Shown piece after piece: positions 46,855-57,067 of a DNA stretch of 64,000 nucleotides. The DNA comes from Mesostigma viride. Its lineage: Eukaryota; Streptophyta; Mesostigmatophyceae; Mesostigmatales; Mesostigmataceae. Location: assembly GCA_009746045.1 (NCBI GenBank), contig RPFO01000086.1, forward strand, positions 275,732 through 339,731. The letters are read 5' to 3'. The notes under the pieces were generated by a model. That model had not been told where the DNA came from. It made no database searches and was given only the letters and a program-made list of their open reading frames with translations. The first letter of the stretch is position 1. Each line of letters starts with the position of its first letter. The position numbers were made by a program, and so were the translations under genes.

Positions 46855-47284
46855 TGCTGTTGTGCATTTTGTCAATGCATGATGAATGTGTGTGCACATG
46901 TGTGTATGTGTATGGAGCTTGTTGTGGGATCCTTGAGAGCAAGGTCCTTGTGTCTTATATCCTCTGCTGTTGTGCATTTTGTCAATGATGAATGTGTGTG
47001 CACATGTGTGTATGTGTATGGAGCTTATTGTGGGATCCTTGAGAGCACTTGCTCTCAAGGATCCCACAATAAGGTCCTTGTGTCTTATATCCTCTGCTGT
47101 TGTGCATTTTGTCAATGATGAATGTGTGTGCACATGTGTGTATGTGTATGGAGCTTGTTGTGGGATCCTTGAGAGCAAGGTCCTTGTGTCTTATATCCTC
47201 TGCTGTTGTGCATTTTGTCAATGATGAATGTGTGTGTATGTGTATGGAGTTTGTTGTAGGATCCTTGAGAGCATGGTCCGTAGT
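46855..47284 (+). repeat. 106-bp minisatellite in the hAT 3' region, four copies
   Basis: Copies start near 46861, 46971, 47101 and 47207 (TGTGCATTTTGTCAATG...), each with CACATGTGTGTATGTGTATG and GGGATCCTTGAGAGCA. Copy 2 is about 24 bp longer because GATCCTTGAGAGCA is repeated inverted (palindrome 47026-47071). It lies between the transposase end and the terminal repeats. Confidence 0.88.
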
Positions 47285-47637
47285 TGTGTCTTATGTCGTC
47301 TCATGCATTATATAGTGGATGGCTTTCCTTACAATTAATTTTAGATTCCTTACAATTCCCGTTGCAGCATGCTCCCCCCTGCATTTAACAATTAATCATA
47401 ATCAGATAGGATTGCAGGGCATAAATGGAAGATGTTAATAAATAAGCATATACACCAAATTTCAGTTGCAATAACTGCATGACCATCATCAAGGAGCGTG
47501 CTAATTGGGTGACTGACAATTGGACCACAAAAACTGTCGCGTATTTTACGGTCCGCCGCGTATTTTACACCCCCCACGTATAATACGCGTATTTTAGGTC
47601 CGCGTATTATACCCCGCACACGTATTTGCCAACCCGG
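47285..47637 (+). mobile_element. hAT 3' terminal region, inverted copy of 9984-10325
   Basis: Starting GTTGTGTCTTATGTC, it matches the inverse of 10325-9984 almost throughout, including the CGTATTTTACAC / CGTATAATACGCG subterminal motifs and the end CCAACCCGG (47629-47637). It belongs with the transposase C-terminus at 45384. The 5' end of this copy is missing, so no TSD can be checked. Confidence 0.87.
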
Positions 47638-48460
47638 CTTGATTGTACATAATCCTGAGCACACCTTGAGGGGTGAGACATGTCTCCAGATGGTGTGGGA
47701 ATGTCTGACATTGTCTCTGATGGAGAGATGTCTATCTGGGGTTTTCATCTCAGTCTGAGGTTTCCCCAGATCTGTGGTTTGTGGGCGGGGTTCGATTCCC
47801 TGGTGCCGTCTTAAGGCGAAGTTTCACGGACTGGCTGACCCATCCATCATGCTGATGAGGTGGCGACAGGTCCCCTGATTTCCACGGTTGGAATGAGTGT
47901 AAGAGCTTGTGCTTTTGCATGTGCTTCGCGTAGATGTTGTATCTGGTTCGATAAGGGGCAGCTTACCGGCGCCGACTCCTGTCTGGGGGTCAGCAATGTT
48001 TTCTGATGAGCTGTTAATTGTGAGTGATCTGTGGGGTTTCGCCTAAGGTCCTGAAGCTTGTACATACTTCTCAAGTTCTTCGCTGAACACCTTAGTATGG
48101 GCTGCCACAGTTGGCCAACCTCTTGTACATGGGTAACACAACGACTCAGCCTCCAGGAAGGGATAGGGACTCATTGTAATTTGTTTGTGCTCCTGAACCA
48201 GTATGGGTGCTATGTACATTCAATAAGGAATCCAAGCTGGCTGTCATGCCCAGAGGGTTGTGACTTGTAGCTAGTCGGGGAGGATGTCCAGTACCCATTG
48301 TGTTTGTTTGTATGCATTTAGACAAGTTTGTGTGAGCTGCTACAGCTCAAGAAAAGAAAGGATTGGAGACGACGCCAAGCGCACTGGCATGTTCCTGATT
48401 TGGCATATCTCTACGATTCCAGCGGCACCGGAACGAGTTCATTTCGACAAGTATCAAGAA
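47638..48460. other. No gene recognised; isolated box B-like sequence
   Basis: Contains a good T-arm/box B match GGGGTTCGATTCCCTGG (47787-47803) but no A box or clover-leaf around it, so at most a tRNA-derived SINE scrap. Otherwise unassigned. Confidence 0.45.
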
Positions 48461-49069
48461 AGTTATGGTGTTCCGACTTTCCGGTCGCGCGCGAGCGCGA
48501 GCCGGCTGTTCTTCCAAGTCGTGCGTGAATATGTGCCGACGGCATATACTGGGTCGACAGTAATTCCTGGGCTGACAGGAATTAGGTGCTGTACCTACGA
48601 CGGTATTGGATCAATACGTCGTACGCAGGAAATCGGAACCTTAACCTGTGGTCTGTTGGTACCGCAGGCTTAGTCATGGACTATTGGGTGCAGATGCAAT
48701 AATCACTGTGTAGACTGTACTCTGTGGTCACTGTGCCTGTATAGCAGACCTGCTGTATAGGATCTGGACGCTGTACAGGTTGTTAATACTGTACAGGGGT
48801 GTTAATACTGAGCAGGCCCAACGAGGCTGCTCACGCCTAGCAAAGCACAGTGAACAAGTATATAAAGAATAGGCCAGTGCCAACTGCCAGGTCATCTTGC
48901 GAGCCCGCCTCACACAGTGTTGCCTTGACTTGGCAAGCTCGTGTCTAAGCCCTCAAGTGCCTGAGTGCTGTAATCCTATCCATTTTTAACAAAGCTCCGT
49001 TCCAACCACATTCGCATAATTGCTGCATTGCAACAATATCCTTATACATTGCACTTAAAAACGTTAACT
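48461..49069 (+). repeat. Possible Cop-7 LTR with TATA box
   Basis: Sequence from about 48461 (AGTTATGGTG) to 49069 (AACGTTAACT) would fit an AGTTA...TAACT LTR placed directly before a gag scrap. A strong TATATAAAG lies at 48859-48867. There is no second copy and no testable duplication, so boundaries are a guess. Confidence 0.35.
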
Positions 49070-49390
<321 letters not shown>

Positions 49391-49820
49391 GTGTTCTTTG
49401 TGAGTTGGTACGGACAGGGATGTACTCAAGATGATCGGTACGGCCGCATCCCAGTCACCGACTTCACAATCCTAGTAGTGGCAAAGTCTTGTTGGGAAAC
49501 ATGCAACACCAACAAGCATAGCGGTCGCATGAACATGGTATGCATGCGCAAGACACACATCATGCATGATGGCAAGTTACTTATTCATCGCACCACACTA
49601 GGGAGACCCGGAAACATAGTATGCCGGCCATGCATCGATCGCCAAGCATCAACGGGTGAAACCCAGACTTAAGAGCCCATTACATAGTATGCAACCGATC
49701 CCTCGCAGAGGGAAGCATCAAGGCCATGGTCAATGCCAATTGTAACTAGGAGATTCAGGAAAGACTGAGAACACACATGAGTCAAGTCAATATGTAACCC
49801 TGAAATCAGACAGGGACAAA
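49391..49820. other. No gene recognised
   Basis: Between the Cop-7 scrap and the Cop-8 RNase H scrap; only short frames without recognisable motifs. Confidence 0.5.
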
Positions 49821-50230
49821 CTAAAGTGTCGCCTGAACTATACAAAGCTCGTCATACTGAGGCCTAGCCTTGGCATACAGCTTGGTCAAACTGAAAGCAA
49901 CTGAAATGTTATCATTGTCGCGAACATGGTACAGCGAAACAGCATCACTATATTCTTTGGCGCAAAGGAAGTTGAGCTTGCGCGTGCGCGCATAAGGAAT
50001 TGGCCAGAAAGTCAATCAGCGACTGCGAATCCGTGAAGATGGTGGTATCAACCTGTGGAATGACACGGCAAAACTTCACACACCACCGAATAATTAACCA
50101 CACGGAAATACATCAACTCCTCAGCAGTCTCGCAGAAGGCACGAGCCTCTGCAGTACATTACTACCTACATACACCCGCCGATGTAAGCGAGAAAACCAC
50201 GCAAAGGGTGAGGGGGAAGGTTCAGTGACA
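49821..50230 (-). pseudogene. Cop-8 RNase H C-terminal scrap
   Basis: Minus strand, two to three frames: T-A-E-A-R-A-F-C-E-T-A-E-E-L, then T-D-S-Q-S-L-I-D-F-L, then Y-A-R-T-R-K-L-N-F-L-C-A-K-E, ending F-S-L-T-K-L-Y-A-K-A-R-P-Q-Y. This parallels Cop-4 (54711-55100) closely, so it is a degraded copy of that family. It abuts a palindrome at 50239. Confidence 0.82.
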
Positions 50231-50238
50231 TGGACAGT

Positions 50239-50407
50239 AGTTAGGTAAATATTGTGCGAAAACCTTTTGACACTCGGCTTCTAAGGTTCCGCACAATATT
50301 ACCAGTTCATGCCGGCATGAACTTGAGTGTACCAGCGAATGGTTATCGCTGGTAATATTGTGCGGAAGCCGAGTGGCAAAAGGTTTCCGCACAATATTAA
50401 CCTAACT
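50239..50407. repeat. TRIM-A family palindrome (diverged)
   Basis: AGTTAGGTAAATATTGTGCG...TTAACCTAACT; outer arms pair, plus an inner AATATTACCAG/CTGGTAATATT stem. It is followed by AAAACCTAGC, exactly where the TRIM-A spacer starts with AAAACCTGG, and by a related spacer (50408-50524). Confidence 0.78.
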
Positions 50408-50529
50408 AAAACCTAGCTAGCCTCTTGGGGCGAGGACGAATCACTAGGCTCGGAACACCCGCAGATATGAATATGAATATGAGCGCACGTACGCAAATAT
50501 GGATATGAACATGAGCGCACTATAGGGAG

Positions 50530-50604
50530 AGTTAGGTTAAATAGTAGTGCCGGAACCTTTTGCCACCCGCGGCAAAAGGTTCCGGCACTATATTTAACCT
50601 AACT
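50530..50604. repeat. TRIM-A family solo palindrome with 5-bp TSD
   Basis: 75 bp, AGTTAGGTTAAATAGTAGTG...TTTAACCTAACT with a perfect hairpin; flanked by GGGAG (50525-50529, 50605-50609). An independent confirmation of AGTT...AACT ends with 5-bp duplication. Confidence 0.85.
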
Positions 50605-50609
50605 GGGAG

Positions 50610-52589
50610 AGCCACGGCCACAGTCTGTTTGGGGTTTCATTTGAGGTCTTTTGGACAAGTATTGAGCAAATTATGAGGTTTCCCACGTGAAGAGATATTT
50701 GGAGACCTGGACTTGGTCAACTGCATGACTTGTATGGACCCTCATCGGTCGTGGCCTGATCCACGTGCGGCTATAAGTTGGTCGGTTCTGCCAAGTCTTA
50801 AATAATCCTTTAGGACTACAGTGCTTATCAAGATTCTGTGATTCCACGTCTGGATTCTGCCAGGCTGGTGTGTGTGCTGTTCTGTTACGTGTCTAGTTAC
50901 AGTACAGAGGGACGAAAGAATCTTGCCTTGTGTTGCTGTAACATGATCGGTCCATTTCAGGCTGACGTTGGAGGCTTGGAGCGTGCTTGATATGCACGTT
51001 GATATCAGGACGTATGGGTCGCCATTGCTGGGACGTTGGTTGTGATCTAATCTAACATGGTATAATAAGTAGGTTCTATGAAGAGACTAACCCATAGTCC
51101 GCTGACCCATTTTGGGCATTTTCATACCCCCAAAAATGAAAAAAATCATAACTCACAGGCCACAACTCCAAATACCCTCAACCAAGATGCCAAACATATT
51201 TACGCTTTAAGGGCTTTCAGAATATGCAATAATATCATGGGTTTATCAAAGCATTTGGATGGCAGCGCCAGTCAAAGTTGGCCAAAAGACGATATCTTTT
51301 TTCCCCAAGAAAAAAGTGTACCTACCCCTAACTTCCCAGGGAGGGAAGGGAACCTCAATACCAACATTGGACAACTTAGTTGGATAGTCTAATGGTGGTT
51401 TCCTTGGGTCAGACCACCCGGATAACCCATTCGACCAATAAAACGTGCTCGTATATGTGTGTGGGTTACGCGCGCGTAAACAGCCATCCATGACATGCAA
51501 TACAAGAATGCATTATAGCAGGCTATAAAAGACTGCCAAAGGTGCTGGAATACAAACATGCTGCATACCTGCACTAACGGAATGATGTGCTCCAAAGAAA
51601 TGCCATAAACTGGGCACTTTCAGGGCTAATACCATTCTCGACAGCAGACATGGAAGCTTGCTAAACAGTGCACTAATAAGCTCGTCAAATATAATGCATG
51701 GAAGACATATTCCGCTGCAAACAACACGCAAACCCGTTGTCGTACATGGCTCGTTCATGTCCCGCACGGACTCCCCTGGCCGGGACCCTCATATCTCACA
51801 CATACCGTTGCTCTACAGGCAAAGGCCGCCATAGCCTCATCCTGCATTATCCTCCATGATTACCAGATTGATGTTCCGTTCAAAGATGACCTATAAACGC
51901 GTCCGCATTCCCAGCTAACGCTGCAGCGGACATCCCGTACCAAATCTGGATGCTTGGGCTGGCGCAGACTGCCCGGCCATAGGGAGAAAATCGACATATG
52001 ATAAGCGATGACTCATCTAGCACTGAAGACCAAGAAAGCACTATTTTCCTACCTGTATTTTCCCAATCCTATAAATCTGGCCATGCCTAACCTACGAAAA
52101 TCACGCATCGACATTCTGAGCAACATTCTGAACCGTTTCTGGCCGCAAGACGCAAAATTTCCATGATAACGGCACGTTGGCAGCCATATCTCGTTACGCG
52201 CGCGCGAGCGAAAATTTCCCGCCAAAGTCACGTGATGGTGTCGTAAAGCACGTTGTAATTACCAGGCTATGGCGAATATTACCCCCAAACCTATGCATCA
52301 CCTTCGTCCCTAAGTGTTCCCGGAACCACCGGACAAATTGCATCCGTCACGGGTGGCGCGGCGCTTGCGGCGCGGCGCGAATTACGACCGTTGGTCAAAC
52401 TACCCGAAATTTCGGGTGGTTTACGGACCAACCCATTCTCAAAAGCCTCTTGCTCGTTGACCACTTTCAGTTCCACAGAAGTAGTCAAGGATATTACTTG
52501 TCTAAGTTGTGTCTGCAAGGGTTGTGGTAACCAAACCACGTGCTGTGGAATCACCATCTCGACATTTCTCTGGCCTATGTGAAGCCTAG
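50610..52589. other. No gene recognised (about 2 kb)
   Basis: Only short ORFs under 110 codons without family motifs. A stretch ending ATCTAACATGGTATAATAAG (about 51050-51069) faintly resembles an LTR end plus primer site, but no partner exists. From 51070 the sequence is AT-rich and could be another non-autonomous transposon. Confidence 0.5.
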
Positions 52590-52931
52590 ACATTCTTGCC
52601 CCCATGCAACTCACTGGTGAGCTGGACATGTCGGCTGTCCGCCTCCCCCGCGCGCAGGGTAAGGCTGGCCCGGCACCCGTGCTCCTCACCTTTAAGTACA
52701 TGGCTGACAAGCTGGCGTTCCTTATTAAATGCCGCAAGAAGCTCTCGAGGACTCGCTTCACGCTGCATGGATGGCGACTTGACCCTGGCCCAGCAACAGC
52801 GGCGACGCGAGCTATGGCCGACCTACCTTCAGCTCCGGCAGAGCGCAGGGGGGAAGCCGGTATACTGGAGGGGGGCGGTCATCCACGTTGACCACAAGCC
52901 CTGGCAGGCACCTCCTGCCACCTCAGACTAG
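52590..52931 (+). pseudogene. L1-B ORF1 C-terminus (RRM-like), frameshifted
   Basis: Frame 1: V-R-L-P-R-A-Q-G-K-A-G-P-A-P-V-L-L-T-F and D-K-L-A-F-L-I-K-C-R-K-K-L (RRM-like core). After a shift near 52775, frame 2: D-L-T-L-A-Q-Q-Q-R-R-R-E-L-W and G-A-V-I-H-V-D-H. This is the RRM plus C-terminal domain arrangement of L1-type ORF1p. Same block as in L1-A. Confidence 0.78.
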
Positions 52932-53955
52932 GGAATATATACCAGTAGTGTAGATTAGTAAGGCTTAGCCTAGCATGTGGCCCACGCGCATGTGCGCCCA
53001 TAATGGCCCCCACTGTGGCTAGACAGCTTATCACTGGAAGCGCGGGCGGTGGGGCTTATGATCAGCAAGAAAACGGAGGTCATGGCCATCGGCTTCCCTG
53101 CTGGGATAGCCCCACCCACCCTCCTCTTGCTGGACGGCAGCCCCGTCCCCCCGGCGACTCGCTTCAAGCTCCTTGGCAGCTGGCTTCCCTCTGGCACGGC
53201 CGACGACATCAACACCCGCATTGGCCAGGCGCCTGGGCGGCCCTCCCCCGCCCGACAGGTTCTGGACCTGTCGCTACCAGAGTGAGCGACGCAAGCGCAT
53301 TCTGTTCAAGGCCCTTGTCCTCAGCATCCTCCTTTATGGCTGCGAGGCGTGGACCCTGGACCAGGCGCTGAGCCAGCAGCTTGACGGCACCGTCACTCGA
53401 ATGCTCCGTCATATCCTCGGCGTCCGCTACCAAGAACGCCGCACCCGGGCCGAGCTCTACTGCGAGCTCCCTCTTGTCACCCATACCATCCGACACCGCC
53501 GCCTCCTCTTTGCCGGCCATCTCGCCCGCACAGACCAGGTGAATACCGATGTGGGCCCTGCCGGGGGGCTTAAGACGGGCCAACCAGGTAGACACCTCCT
53601 CCTATGGCAGGGTCCCCTTGTCCCATCGCAACCCACTGGCAAACTTGCGCGCGCCGGGCACCGGCGCGGCGCGACCCGGACCTATGTGACACAACTGCTT
53701 GAAGATGCAGGGCTTCTGGGACTATCCGTACTCCGCGCCCGCATGATTGACAAGGAGAAATGGGCTGCCATCTGCGATAAGCACCTTCCCGAGGGGTATG
53801 CTCCTGTTTCCTCCCCACGGGCCCCGCGGCCCGTTGCTAGCCAGGGTAGAAGTCCGCAGGTGGAGGTTATTGGTCCTGAGGATAGCCGCTATACTACCGC
53901 CTCGTCTGCCATTACAGTAGAGGACAGCTCGGATGAGGATTACATCCCCATCTAG
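52932..53955 (+). pseudogene. L1-B reverse transcriptase thumb/C-terminal region
   Basis: Frames at 53049-53285 and 53173-53955: G-L-M-I-S-K-K-T-E-V-M, F-K-L-L-G-S-W-L, then K-A-L-V-L-S-I-L-L-Y-G-C-E-A-W-T-L, M-L-R-H-I-L-G-V, R-H-R-R-L-L-F-A-G-H-L-A-R-T and an acidic C-terminus D-S-S-D-E-D-Y-I-P-I before the stop. These are the post-YxDD blocks of LINE RTs. The endonuclease and catalytic RT are missing: sequence jumps from ORF1 to the thumb, so this copy carries a large internal deletion. It is 5' truncated and frameshifted near 53270. Confidence 0.85.
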
Positions 53956-54710
53956 TGCGTAACGGTTGGGGGATGATGCAGACGATATTTGTTTAAACTT
54001 TTGTGTAATTATTTTTCTAATGAGATTATGTAGCAGTTGAGAATGACTTTGGAAGGGTTTGGTTGCAATGGCTGCGGCTCCTTGGCCGCTGTTTATTGCT
54101 TTAATTTATAGATTTACAGCCGGTCAACCTTCTAGAGATGCCTAGAAACCTTGTCCTGCACTGTCGTTACAAGTATGGCAATGCAGTATGCGTTGTGCAC
54201 ATGGAACCTTCTAGACACCAGACGCCAAACTTAAGTCTGCCATGGTTATATCTTAACAACCCGTGGCAAGACTGCAACCATTTTGGCAACCATTTTGGCC
54301 AACGACATGAGTCGCGCCGGATTCATTGTCCGCATCCAGGTAATCAACATCACGTGCGGCAAACTGATATATTGCATAACAGAAAACCTGGACAGAATAA
54401 TGCATACGTTTATTTCAATGTGTCGTTCCGACAGTATTTTTCCGAGCCGGCCTGCCCAGCATCATTTGTAATGCTTTACAACTCCAGCACTTTTCTTTTT
54501 CATGTGGCAAAGATGGCCAGCGTACTCTTATCAGTCATTAACGGCCGCGCGGGCCATGCCATCATGAATAGCAACTACAACACCGACATAGTCTCAGAGG
54601 GTAATGCCCACTGAACATTATTATACAACAATAGGTAATCACTCCCGGGGAAAACCTACCAAGGCTGAAAACCCGTGGCGCGGGGCCATTCATGGTTCAA
54701 CGCAACTCAA
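53956..54710. other. L1-B 3' region and unassigned sequence
   Basis: The first about 170 bp after the stop would be the LINE 3' UTR (AT-rich, no poly-A tail seen). The remainder holds a 158-codon open frame (54138-54614) without recognisable domain or codon bias; I do not call it a gene. Confidence 0.5.
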
Positions 54711-56340
54711 CTAGTGCGAAGACTGACCCAGTGATAGCCTATTCATCGTGTGTCGCAGAAGCGGGTACTGTGCCTTAGCTGAGCTATACAGTTTAGTAAG
54801 GGCCGGCATCGGAGTAGTTCCTTTCGCCCGGCACATGCTGGGTACTGACACAATCAGAGAACTCCTTGACCCTGAGGAAGTCCAAGTCCCGTGTGCGGGC
54901 ATAAGGGTTCTCAATGAAATCAACAACCGCCTGGCTGTCCGTGCGTATCACGCGACGGAGATGCGGAGTGGTGCCGCCCACCGCGAGAATCCAGCAAATG
55001 AGCGCGTGGAAGTAGGACAGCTCGCTCGCAGCCTCGCAGTATGCGCGCGCCTCAGCGGTGTCGGATCCCACATACACGCGGCGGTGCAAACGGGAATACC
55101 ATGCAAAGATGGAAGACATCGTGGGTTGGTCAGCGTTGCAAATGGTAGTGACAGCAGCGCACCTACCACGCATCTTGGTGAGCACGCGGGCATCTAGGGA
55201 ACTGTCGCAATAAGACACAAGCTCCACGGGCTTATCCCAGTCTACACCTTGTAACATCAACCCGGGTGAGGCCAGGAGGTACTGCACAATCACCGCACGG
55301 TCAATAAGGCACAGTACATTGTCAGGCAGTCGGCTAAGGACAGCCAAATCAGGGCTAGTGGTGCAGGCCAGCCAATTAAGCTTGCCACGCAATGTCCCAC
55401 ACTCAGACGCAAGAAGCGGCCCACTGCTGCTGAGTCATCACCTCCTTAACCAAATCCTGCACATAGCTGCCCTTGGGCTGAAGCAACATCGCCCAGTTGC
55501 CATGCTCATCGTGATCCAGGACAGTGTCCATGCCCATGAACTGAACCACCTTGCCCGGCTCACGGAAAATAAGCTTGCCCACAGGGTACCTGGCATGCAC
55601 AATGCTATGGAACCAGGCCGGCAATCCATTCACGCGGGCCAAAGCAATCACAGTCATCCGCATGTACGAACACAAACACCAGCTCGCCCTTCCAGACGCC
55701 CACAAACAAGGAGGGGTCCAAGTCACTGTACACCATGCGAGCTGTGTCATTGAAGGAGAAGGCGCTCTAGGCTCAGGCGCCAAGCCTGTGGACCAGCCAC
55801 GGTCCCATCAACCGCCTTTATCAACCGCATAAACTTCTTTCCTACAAGAGGCTCCCAGATTTTGGGTGTCCTAACATAGAGGGGTGTGGTTCCATCCCAT
55901 AGCCGAGCACTTTCATTGGCATCCCCGTGGAGGTAAGCCTTTGAAAAATCTAGCACAGCGGACCCATGTGGCATACCCCTATTCAAGCGCCCTAGATGAA
56001 AGCACACTACCATGCGCCACGTATCCTTGTTTAAACCTGGCGCAGTCAAGGCCGAAGGGGGCAGGTCAGAAGATCCAGAAAACTCTAGCACTACAGGTCT
56101 AGCAAATTCTACTTTCCTATCAGTGCCCGGGACGGGCTTCATCTGAAATGTCCACTTAAAGCGAAGCAATCTGCCATCCCTCGGTACAACGTCCACAGGC
56201 TCCACACACCCCAGCCCTAGCCATCGTTCCCCCGCAGCCAAGATGGCACCTTGGGTATTGTCTAGACCCTCCTCAGTCGAGACGTGCCTGGCTACATCAA
56301 AGAAGGACATGGGGCTCTCTTTAGCAAAGTCATGAAAATT
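54711..56340 (-). pseudogene. Cop-4 reverse transcriptase and RNase H, frameshifted
   Basis: Minus strand in three main frames. 56310-55747: E-S-P-M-S-F-F-D-V, R-F-K-W-T-F-Q-M-K...R-P-V-V-L-E, A-V-L-D-F-S-K-A-Y-L-H-G-D (motif A). 55783-55403: catalytic box in F-V-F-V-H-A-D-D-C-D-C-F (about 55670), so HADD instead of YVDD. 55392-54711: M-R-G-K-L-N-W-L-A, Y-C-D-S-S-L-D, T-A-E-A-R-A-Y, R-T-D-S-Q-A and S-D-A-[frameshift]-T-K-L-Y. RNase H acidic residues are retained. Gag, IN and PR are missing; the left part may have been removed when 56341-57067 was joined. Confidence 0.87.
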
Positions 56341-57067
56341 AAGCCAGTTAAAGCCCGACCGGCTCAGCTATGGCGGTCGGTCACGTTGAGCTTGGGATAA
56401 GGTGAACACAGAGAACTGCTGTCGGAGCTGGCCCACCACTGGTTTATGTCTTAGCCAGCAAACCCTATCCGGTTAGCCGTAACCGTGGGACAAGCTAGCC
56501 GTCCGTACTGACCCGGATAAGGCCCCGGACTGGGGCCTAGGTGGCGCCGGCCCTAGGCGCCGCCCTTAGACCGGTCGCCCGCATCGGACCGCCGGATTAT
56601 AGCCGGCGGCTGAGCGGACGCTAGCGGAAGGCGTGCGGACGGACATGGGGAACTCAGAGCCAGATCCTAGGGCTCTAGAGTTACTCAACTCCGACATACT
56701 CTTTTGTTCTTTGATTAATTATCAAAATAATTACATCAAATGCAGACCATACAAAACCCTCTAAGGTAGGGAACTCAAGGGGGCCTCAAGGCCGTCAAAA
56801 TCACCACGGTATCGACCCGCGCCCTTGTGATCACACATGAATAGTGATGTAATAAGTAGCGAGCAAAAACCAACTATGCCACCAGACAAAAGGTGACCCA
56901 TTTATTAGGACCAGTGACCCGCCGACGGGCCCAAGGCACCGTCCAACGTGGCTAGGGTATGGTCAGGACAAGCAAAAAAACTACCACCAAGATACTCGTG
57001 AATGCTAGCAACACAGGGTGAGTTATGGCTGTATTCATAAAGCGCCCGAGCCGTAACCCTGTGTGGC
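56341..57067. other. Unassigned sequence between Cop-4 and Cop-5
   Basis: Contains GC-rich palindromes (GGCGCCGGCCCTAGGCGCC, about 56541-56560; GCCGCCGGATTATAGCCGGCGGC, about 56589-56610). A minus-strand AGTTGAG...TTTAACT segment (56344-56697) could be an LTR, but there is no second copy. The stretch before 57068 would be the Cop-5 3' UTR. Confidence 0.4.

Noticed and set aside
46855-47284. CRISPR-like array
   Set aside because: Units are 106-bp tandem copies without unique spacers, within a hAT transposon of a eukaryote.
47770-47810. tRNA gene at the GGGTTCGATTCC sequence
   Set aside because: Only the T-arm is convincing; no A box, acceptor stem or anticodon arm can be folded around it.
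50610-51069. LTR ending ATCTAACA followed by TGGTATAATAAG as primer site
   Set aside because: No start, no partner LTR and no coding sequence after it.
54138-54614. 158-codon ORF after L1-B
   Set aside because: No motif, no coding-like composition, in AT-mixed sequence; length compatible with chance.
56344-56697. LTR of Cop-4 or Cop-5 (minus-strand AGTTGAG...TTTAACT)
   Set aside because: No second copy and no duplication; ends of this type occur by chance in 350 bp.
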